Source: JBBRLA01 sp038231615
Lineage (GTDB): Bacteria; Myxococcota_A; Polyangia; Palsa-1104; JAEUJZ01
Length of the DNA: 13,255 nt
Assembly (NCBI GenBank): GCA_038231615.1
Contig: JBBRLA010000180.1
Location: 1 to 13,255, forward strand
Direction of reading: 5' to 3'
Each line of letters begins with the position of its first letter. The first letter of the stretch is position 1. The notes beneath the pieces are model-generated. The model was not told the DNA's origin. It ran no database searches and saw nothing but the letters and a program-made list of their open reading frames with translations. Positions 7,540-13,255 of the stretch are shown in pieces. The translations under genes and the position numbers were made by a program.

Positions 7540-7845
7540 TCAGGTTGCGCATGCCCGGATGTCCGTGGTGGACGAGATGCGTTTGATATCGGGATCTTGT
7601 AGCAATTGGTCGATCACGTCCTGGGTGGTATCGACGACGAGCATGGGGAAGATCGTGTCCGCGGCAGTGACTTCGATGTCTGCTCCCCTGCTGCGGAGGG
7701 CCGCAATCTTGCCAAGTACACGATTTTTCACTAGTTCAGATGAACGAGCCATCTCCTCTATCCGCTTGGCGCGGGAGGTACCGGCTGCAAACTTCACGTC
7801 CGCAGCCAGTTCGAGCACAACACTCAAACGACTGGGCATCATCAC
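7540..7845 (-). CDS. Small protein resembling an inhibitor-I9/subtilisin prodomain module
   Basis: This is a 101-aa protein with no signal peptide. Its likely order is a beta strand (LSVVLELA), a long helix (AKRIEEMARSSELVKNRVLG), a strand pair (ADIEV to IFPMLVVD), a helix (QDVIDQLLQ) and a last strand (IKRISST). The segment LVVDTTQDVIDQLLQDPDIKRI follows the prodomain pattern in which a hydrophobic strand and helix are followed by xPDVxxI, and it resembles residues 1033-1056 of the upstream protease fusion. The start is GTG 7845, or ATG 7842 or 7839; AGGAG lies at 7860-7856. It begins 30 bp after the protease stop, so it is probably co-transcribed with it. I infer an inhibitor or folding partner of that protease. 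Fold assignment is by pattern only, and a plain hypothetical protein remains possible. Confidence 0.65.
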   Translation of the reverse strand: MMMPSRLSVVLELAADVKFAAGTSRAKRIEEMARSSELVKNRVLGKIAALRSRGADIEVTAADTIFPMLVVDTTQDVIDQLLQDPDIKRISSTTDIRACAT

Positions 7846-7875
7846 TATTATAGGGCTCCTGGCTCCGGGGGCAAA

Positions 7876-10800
7876 TTAGAACGAGATCTTATGCCGGGGC
7901 CCCTTTTTCTTACCTGACGAAATCTTCCGAGCCCTCGAACGGATCTCGTCGCGCAGCTTCACATCAGGGCCCTTCTCTTGAAGGATCAGAGCAGCGACGC
8001 CTGCGGCGACTGGCGCTGCCATGGATGTTCCGTTCAAGCATGCATAGCCTCCTCCGCTGACAGCAGAGTAGACCTTCACGCCTGGTGCGAAATAGTCCGG
8101 CTTAGTCACGCCTCCCTCCTGAGGGACGGAACCACCACATGACTGCGCCCAAACGGCATCCTTGTGGTCGATCGCGCCAATTCCAAGAACGTTTGCATAG
8201 TTCCCGGGACTGCCGTGATGTCCATCACCGGTGTTGCCGATGGCGGCCACGACCTCGATTCCCAGGTCTACGGCACTGTCGATGGCGGGCTTGAAAAAGT
8301 CCGCATATATGTCGATACCTTTCGCGTCGGTCGAGCAGAACGAAAGATTGAGTATATCCACGCCACTCTGCCCGTCGGGTCGTTGCAAGGTGGCGAGCCA
8401 GTTGATGCCCTTGGCTACCTGCGAAATTGTCCCGTCACCCTTCGGCAGGACAAGTGCCACGGCCAGGGCCGCACCTGGAGCAATGCCGACCTTGTGCCCA
8501 CACGCAATTCCCGCCACATGAGTACCGTGTCCCTGCGGATGAGAGTCATGCGGAGCCGTGTCTAGCAGCGTCCCTTTCTTGTCAAATTCTGCGAAAGATA
8601 CCTCTCGACCAGCGAATTCACTATGGCTGGCGTCGATGCCGCTATCGGCGATCCCGATCCAGACTCCTTTTCCGGTGATTCCCCGCCCGTGCGCGCTCCG
8701 GGCATCGACCGCATCCAAGTGCCAGGGCATGTCCCCAAGATCTGGCGGCTCTTTGTCCGGGGTTGGGATGTGTAGCACCTCGACGTCAGATCGGATAACC
8801 GAAAGCACATCGGGATTATTCTTCAGCAGGGATTCGAGGTCGGCAGGACCGGAAATAAGCAGGGCACTGATGCCGCTCAACCTTTCCACATGGACATCTG
8901 CATTTTCGGATTCTCCTCGTGCCTGGATGGCAGGCCCGTCTAATCGGTAGCCTTTATCTTCGATCCGGTACTTGATTCTCAAACCCTCAACGACCGAATT
9001 GCCTAGACTCTCGCTCCTCTCCTCTAAGAGCTGGGTACGGCTTGGAGCACGAACTGAAACGGAGGCCGTTGAAATCTGCTTGTGTTCCTGACGCCTCAAC
9101 ATCACCAGGCAAGTTACATCCTGGGTCGCGTCGCTCGGCGCCGTGCGTCTCGGGCCAGGTGTCTGGGTAGTCGTCGTGATCTTCACGCCAGCGGACAGGC
9201 CCAGTTCATCCACGACTTGGCGCAAATCCTGTGTCAGCGCTTGAACTGCGCTAGAGCCCACATCGACGGAAAAATCGATCCCGACTTTCAAATTGGTCCC
9301 TGAGCGCAGTTTAGGGATAAGCTTGGTCCCCAGCCGATTCCACACTTCAGGTGGCACACTTCCTTGGACGCGGACCGTGGAGATTTGCGCAGTGCGTGAT
9401 GGTTCGTCTGGTTTGAGCGGATTCAGAAGATCGAGATTGATATTCGGCCTCTGATTTCGTTCAGATATTAGATCCTGCAAAAGTTTCAGATTAAGAGACT
9501 CGTCCGGGCGCAGACCCTTTCCTTTCTTATGCTCCTCTGCTCGGTTCTTGTTGAGAAGATAGACATCGGCATCGAAAGCTACTTCGTCAGCGCTTAGCTT
9601 CTCCTTGTACCAGACCCTTTCGTACCCGCCATCCGGTCGAAGCCCCGAAGCCAGACCAAAGTCACCCCGCTCCACAAACTCCGGAATCTTTGTCTGCAAG
9701 TAAGCATCCACGTCCAGGAGCCGCTCCATGGCCCCACTCAGGAATGCCTGGCGCAGACTCATCAGCGGCCAGGCCCCCGACTCCTTCAGGGCAGGCGGCC
9801 AGCGCCTGTCCAGATAGCCGGCGCCCGGGGACTCGTTCAATATCGCGTTCGATTTCAGCGTCGCGATCACCCGGCCGCTGAGCGTCTCGCTTCCGCCGTG
9901 TCCAGAGACGAAGTCGATCGTCTTGATCCCGTCCGGCTCGTCGTTGTCGAGCAGGGCCAGAAAGCTGTAGCTGGCCCAGACCTCTTCCTTGGCCTCCGCC
10001 TCCGCTTGCTTGACCTCCACTGTGATGTCGCTAAGCTCCGAGCGATCGAATTCACCGCCGAGCGTACCGGCGTCGAGTTCCCGCTTGACTCGCCTCCAGG
10101 CCAGCCAGGACTCGACCTTGTCGTGCATCTCCTTGCCCGGCTTCTTCAGGCACCAGACCAGCGCGCCGGGGTAAAGACGGGACGTGCCATTTTTCCGTCG
10201 CGTCCAATCGGCAATCCGCTTGCGCAGCCCATCGTCCTTGCCCCACTCCTGGCCCGGCTCCATGACCACCAGCGTAAGCTTGGGCAGGTCGGGCACGGCG
10301 GAGCTATCCGAGGGAAAGTAGCACACCGGTATGCTCCGGCCCCGCTCGAACTCATTTTGCACCTGCTGTTTTATCGCGGGGCGAATCTCGGCTTCCTCAT
10401 CCAACGAAGCGCGCCGGTCGTTGACGACTTTCTTCAGCGTGGGCTGGTGATGAATCTTGAATCCGTCCGACCCGACCCGACGAATATAGTAGGCCCGCGA
10501 AGCCAGGGCGGCTGCCGCGTTGTCGATTGATGTGGTATCCAGCCTCGGCTCGCCCAGAGCGAGACGCAGCTCCGGCAAGTGGGCCACTTTGTCCGTCTGA
10601 CCGCCGGAGCACTCGAAGAGGATTACCGTGCCCACGCGGCGGTGGATATCCGTGAGTGGGCCCTTGGTATCAGCATCCAGCGCCCGTGCATGGGCCGTGA
10701 CACCGGCAATGTCAGTCTCTATGGCCGATAGGAGCTTGGATTCGCCGAGCTGCCCGAGGACCACGCTGCGGAACTCGGGAATGTCCAGCGGGGCTGAACC

Positions 10801-11964
10801 CAGCGTGATCAGCGGCTCGGGGCGCGCATCAATGAAGTCATTCTTGTAGACCAATGAGATCCATTGAGCCAACATGGCCAGGGTGCCGCGCGTCTGCTGG
10901 TACTGTGGCAGTGCCTGCCACTTGCGCTGAAACACGGATAGCGTCGCTGGATGGAAGGGGTAGCAAGACTCCAGCCGCCGATGGAGGAGTTCTCGCGACC
11001 TCGCCTCAGTGGCCGAGGTATCCACTGCCGTCCATTCCGGCGGAAGCTGGGCACGTCGTTCGTACCACCAATCCGCGAATGCCTTGACCACCGGCTTGCG
11101 ATCTTTCTCAGTGCCGATGTCCTCGAAAAGTCGCCGCCGGATCACCTCGGCAATCTCGGCCTCGTCATTGACGATCAAGTCCTTGGCCACGCGGCGGACC
11201 ACCTTGGTGATCTTCTCCTGCCACTCCATGTCCCAGGTGGTCATCTCGACCTGGCTTCTGGGCAGGCTGATCACCGCCGCGCTCCTTGGGGTACCAGTCA
11301 TCGCGACGGTGAAGTTCTGAATGAAAGCGTGGAACGAATCTGCCATGTCACGATGGCGGTTCAGAAAATTCAGCAGCTCATCAAAGAGCAGCAGGACCGA
11401 TCCCCCCGCTACGGCGAAAAGACGTGCAATGGCGTCGGTTCCAGGCGGCTTGGTCCGGGCAGAGGGCCCGAGGGCCGCCACGCCTTCTTCACGTGCGAGT
11501 TGCCAGGCGATATCGATCCAGGGGGTCTCGCGACCAGGCTGCGGGTCCCACGAGTTGCCCACGAACACGGCGACCTTGGCCTGAGGTACGGCCGCGAGGT
11601 CATTGTCACGGAGCAGAGCTGCGATGCCCTGATAGTTGACTGCCTTCTCACCGCTATTGGCCAGGTGGTAGAGCGTCGTGAGCGTGTGCGTCTTGCCGCC
11701 GCCAAACTGTGTAATGAGGGTCAGCACGGACGCGGTGTTGCTGGTTTCTCCCGCCAGGCGTCGGAGCACCTTGCCGGTGTGGTCGCGCAGTGCGCGAGTG
11801 AAGCAAGTACGGGAGAAGAACTGCGCCGGGTCGCGATAATCCTCCGGTGCGACTCCAGAGACGACCTGCTCCAGAGCGATGGCGAACTCGCTTGGATCGA
11901 ACGAGCGTCCCTGGCGGACCTCCTTTCGAGGAGTGACGACTCGATACCAAGGTTTCAGTTCCAT
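7876..11964 (-). CDS. DUF499-type AAA+ ATPase fused to an S8 subtilisin-like protease
   Basis: This is a 1362-aa protein with one unbroken frame. Residues 1 to about 930 match DUF499 (COG1483) ATPases: opening MELKPWYRVVTPRKEV, Walker A QFGGGKTHT (86-94), Walker B VLLLFDE (190-196), and the usual C-terminal block around residues 860-927 (VQGSVPPEVWNRL onward). Residues about 948-1066 look like an I9-type prodomain. Residues about 1080-1345 are a subtilase with every catalytic element: Asp1107 in IADSGID, His1146 in GHGTHVAG, oxyanion Asn1244 in AIGNTGD, Ser1314 in NGTSMAAP. No signal peptide exists, so it acts inside the cell. GAGGAG nine bases before ATG 11964 supports the start. DUF499 proteins normally end near where the prodomain begins here. 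The pairing with the DUF1156 methylase upstream suggests a DNA-modification-linked defence role. Domain identities are secure; function is inferred. Confidence 0.92.
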   Translation of the reverse strand: MELKPWYRVVTPRKEVRQGRSFDPSEFAIALEQVVSGVAPEDYRDPAQFFSRTCFTRALRDHTGKVLRRLAGETSNTASVLTLITQFGGGKTHTLTTLYHLANSGEKAVNYQGIAALLRDNDLAAVPQAKVAVFVGNSWDPQPGRETPWIDIAWQLAREEGVAALGPSARTKPPGTDAIARLFAVAGGSVLLLFDELLNFLNRHRDMADSFHAFIQNFTVAMTGTPRSAAVISLPRSQVEMTTWDMEWQEKITKVVRRVAKDLIVNDEAEIAEVIRRRLFEDIGTEKDRKPVVKAFADWWYERRAQLPPEWTAVDTSATEARSRELLHRRLESCYPFHPATLSVFQRKWQALPQYQQTRGTLAMLAQWISLVYKNDFIDARPEPLITLGSAPLDIPEFRSVVLGQLGESKLLSAIETDIAGVTAHARALDADTKGPLTDIHRRVGTVILFECSGGQTDKVAHLPELRLALGEPRLDTTSIDNAAAALASRAYYIRRVGSDGFKIHHQPTLKKVVNDRRASLDEEAEIRPAIKQQVQNEFERGRSIPVCYFPSDSSAVPDLPKLTLVVMEPGQEWGKDDGLRKRIADWTRRKNGTSRLYPGALVWCLKKPGKEMHDKVESWLAWRRVKRELDAGTLGGEFDRSELSDITVEVKQAEAEAKEEVWASYSFLALLDNDEPDGIKTIDFVSGHGGSETLSGRVIATLKSNAILNESPGAGYLDRRWPPALKESGAWPLMSLRQAFLSGAMERLLDVDAYLQTKIPEFVERGDFGLASGLRPDGGYERVWYKEKLSADEVAFDADVYLLNKNRAEEHKKGKGLRPDESLNLKLLQDLISERNQRPNINLDLLNPLKPDEPSRTAQISTVRVQGSVPPEVWNRLGTKLIPKLRSGTNLKVGIDFSVDVGSSAVQALTQDLRQVVDELGLSAGVKITTTTQTPGPRRTAPSDATQDVTCLVMLRRQEHKQISTASVSVRAPSRTQLLEERSESLGNSVVEGLRIKYRIEDKGYRLDGPAIQARGESENADVHVERLSGISALLISGPADLESLLKNNPDVLSVIRSDVEVLHIPTPDKEPPDLGDMPWHLDAVDARSAHGRGITGKGVWIGIADSGIDASHSEFAGREVSFAEFDKKGTLLDTAPHDSHPQGHGTHVAGIACGHKVGIAPGAALAVALVLPKGDGTISQVAKGINWLATLQRPDGQSGVDILNLSFCSTDAKGIDIYADFFKPAIDSAVDLGIEVVAAIGNTGDGHHGSPGNYANVLGIGAIDHKDAVWAQSCGGSVPQEGGVTKPDYFAPGVKVYSAVSGGGYACLNGTSMAAPVAAGVAALILQEKGPDVKLRDEIRSRARKISSGKKKGPRHKISF

Positions 11965-11973
11965 ACCGGTGTT

Positions 11974-11979
11974 CTCCTC
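11974..11979 (-). promoter_or_regulatory. Shine-Dalgarno site of the ATPase-protease gene
   Basis: GAGGAG on the minus strand, nine bases before ATG 11964 and inside the 17-bp gap after the 72-aa gene. It is one of the better ribosome sites in the cassette and indicates independent, strong initiation of the fusion protein. Confidence 0.7.
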
Positions 11980-11981
11980 GC

Positions 11982-12200
11982 TCAGGGTCTTCTCATCCGG
12001 GCGAACAGGTCAAGGGCCGGGCGCTTGAGCCGAGCCAGATTAGCATAGGCGACGGGGAGGAATTCTCCATCTTCGTTGGATTGATACAGCCGATAGCGGA
12101 AGCCATCCGTCACCACGATATCTTGCACTACCCCGAGGGTTTTCATATAGTCCCTGGCCTGTCTGAGCGCTCCCTCGATACCCATGGGTGTCATGCTCAC
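11982..12200 (-). CDS. Small protein resembling the C-terminal part of a type I restriction R-like nuclease domain
   Basis: This 72-aa frame lies between the methylase and the ATPase. The stretch ALRQARDYMKTLG followed by DIVVTDGFRYRLYQ resembles the back half of HsdR-N-like PD-(D/E)XK domains, where a helix with QAxxYA leads into a strand reading VxTNGxxWxLY. The catalytic Asp and Glu-x-Lys that would precede these are absent, so it cannot cut DNA alone. It ends in LARLKRPALDLFARMRRP, a basic tail. GTG at 12200 overlaps the methylase stop as GTGA; ATG at 12194 or 12185 are alternatives. The coupling on one side and the 17-bp gap on the other argue for a real expressed gene, perhaps a structural or DNA-binding subunit, rather than debris. 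Function unknown. Confidence 0.6.
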   Translation of the reverse strand: MSMTPMGIEGALRQARDYMKTLGVVQDIVVTDGFRYRLYQSNEDGEFLPVAYANLARLKRPALDLFARMRRP

Positions 12201-13255
12201 CGGGGTATGGCCTGTACCATGGCGTCTATCAGTCGCTTCTCCTCGCTGTCGCGGGGGTAAAGAGCGGAGAGCGCGTTGGTGAGTCGCTCGAAGTTGGGCC
12301 CACGCTCCTTTTCAGACTTGAGAAGCGCCCGCAGGGCGTTGGTGCGGCCACTCTTCTGGAGGAGCATGGCCGCGTGAACGCGATCCAGGGTTGTCGCTTC
12401 GTGCCGCCCCCGGAGCAGATCATCGGACACGGGAGCACCCCCCTTCTGCTGGGCCTTTTTCCGGCCGCGCAGCTTGGGTAGTGCATCCTGCACTGCGATA
12501 GGGAATAGTTTTAGTTGAGATGTACTTTCTCGAAGATTCTCCTCCGTTATGTCTATAGCCGCAGCCCCTTCTTCCCCGAAGAGTTGCTTTGCCCGTTCTG
12601 TGACAGCCAACAGGACCACGACGCCCTTGTCGATCTGGATGATGCGGTCTTCCCATTGGTCCAGATGAATGCCGAGCGGCTGCGCGAAGCGCCGTGCCAC
12701 GTCATAAACCAGAGGAAAGCCCTTGGACGCCTTGGACGGTGTCTCGCCGCCTTCCTCCTGGTTTGATACGGAAGATCCTTGCTCATCATCTTCGTCGCGC
12801 AATTCCCCCTCGACACCGACACTCGTGCTTTGCAGAGTCCACAAGAAGAGGGCTGTGAGCCGAGCATCCTCCTCCAGGGTGCCAGCGGCGTTTCCTTTTG
12901 TGTTGGCTTCAGCAGTACCAAGCACCTGCTCCAAGGCGGCCCGGGCTACGGTTTCCCAAACGTATGCCAGGTAACCGCGCCGGTGGGGCTCCACTGCCTC
13001 GGGATCGCCACCCAGCGGAATCTCTCGATCCTGGGCATCCACGACCTTCTCGAAGCGGCTGTAGATTTCCAGGGCCGGACCGATGCAGGCGAATACCAGA
13101 TCCGCACCGCGTATACCTTCTGCCTGTAAACGAACCATCCAATCAGCAACGCGCTGTGGGAGTTCGCGATAGACCTGGCTCCAGTCACCAACCTCCGCGT
13201 CTGATGGTCTGGGACGGCAGACGAGATGCACGCTGGTCGCCAGCGCCGCTGAATC
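12197..13255 (-). CDS. DUF1156-type (COG1743) adenine-specific DNA methylase, C-terminal part
   Basis: The frame is open to the right edge (the codons there read DSAALATSVHLVCRPRP), so the 352 residues seen are the C-terminal portion of a larger protein. LVCRPRP, then GDWSQVYRELPQRVADWM, GADLVFACIGPALEIYSRF and EEDARLTALFLWTLQ match the C-terminal region of DUF1156 methylases. The methylase catalytic domain would lie beyond the window and cannot be checked. An acidic, Ser/Glu-rich stretch at 12722-12811 is probably a flexible linker. A GTG at 13231 should not be taken as the start because family-like sequence continues above it. The stop overlaps the next start. DUF1156 methylases commonly neighbour DUF499 ATPases, which matches the layout here. 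The target site of modification is unknown. Confidence 0.88.
   Translation of the reverse strand, partial: DSAALATSVHLVCRPRPSDAEVGDWSQVYRELPQRVADWMVRLQAEGIRGADLVFACIGPALEIYSRFEKVVDAQDREIPLGGDPEAVEPHRRGYLAYVWETVARAALEQVLGTAEANTKGNAAGTLEEDARLTALFLWTLQSTSVGVEGELRDEDDEQGSSVSNQEEGGETPSKASKGFPLVYDVARRFAQPLGIHLDQWEDRIIQIDKGVVVLLAVTERAKQLFGEEGAAAIDITEENLRESTSQLKLFPIAVQDALPKLRGRKKAQQKGGAPVSDDLLRGRHEATTLDRVHAAMLLQKSGRTNALRALLKSEKERGPNFERLTNALSALYPRDSEEKRLIDAMVQAIPR

Noticed and set aside
7847..7874. A perfect TATAAT (minus strand, 7852-7847) with a weak TTGCCC 16 bases upstream, just before the 101-aa gene.
   Set aside because: The -35 match is poor and the -10 lies two bases from the GTG, leaving no room for a leader with a ribosome site. 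Co-transcription with the protease gene is simpler, though a leaderless transcript cannot be excluded.
8727..9175. The possibility that ATPase and protease are two genes joined by a sequencing error.
   Set aside because: The frame is open through the junction, and I see no ribosome site with a start codon there or an overlapping stop in the other frames that would mark a lost boundary. Read-level confirmation would still be useful.
1..13255. tRNA or rRNA genes, CRISPR arrays, insertion-sequence transposases, integrases and attachment sites.
   Set aside because: None could be recognised on either strand; the only sizeable direct repeats are the nuclease-like gene tails described above.

Overview
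The window is a stretch of high-GC bacterial chromosome, probably from a proteobacterium. The exact lineage cannot be fixed from the sequence alone. Every gene I can support lies on the minus strand, so transcription runs from the right edge to the left. The window falls into two functional blocks separated by a short scarred region.

Right block (about 7540 to 13255): a four-gene, tightly spaced cassette. In transcription order it contains: (i) the C-terminal part of a DUF1156-type (COG1743) adenine-specific DNA methylase, running in from beyond the right edge; (ii) a small 72-aa protein whose start overlaps the methylase stop; (iii) a 1362-aa protein that joins a DUF499-type (COG1483) AAA+ ATPase to a complete subtilisin-like S8 protease, with a putative inhibitor-I9/prodomain-like segment between them; (iv) a 101-aa protein 30 bp downstream that itself resembles an I9-type protease inhibitor or prodomain. 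DUF1156 and DUF499 proteins are known neighbours in defence or modification islands. The covalent addition of a protease, and a possible matching inhibitor, is the most unusual feature here and the best candidate for an undescribed system.

Scar region (about 6260 to 7540): a probable PD-(D/E)XK nuclease-like protein carrying nine-residue C-terminal repeats, a second detached copy of its 3' end lying upstream of it, and a short PIN-domain remnant joined to that copy out of frame. This looks like gene debris at the junction of the cassette with older chromosome.

Left block (1 to about 6231): an exopolysaccharide or surface-glycan operon. It starts at a plausible sigma-70-like promoter and runs through a NodU/CmcH-type carbamoyltransferase, an AsnB-type amidotransferase, a GT-B glycosyltransferase, and a WecA/TagO/MraY-type polyprenyl-phosphate sugar-1-phosphate transferase that leaves through the left edge. 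The last gene would load the first sugar onto the lipid carrier, the glycosyltransferase would extend the chain, and the amidotransferase and carbamoyltransferase could decorate sugars. Base composition is visibly higher in GC in this block than in much of the right block.
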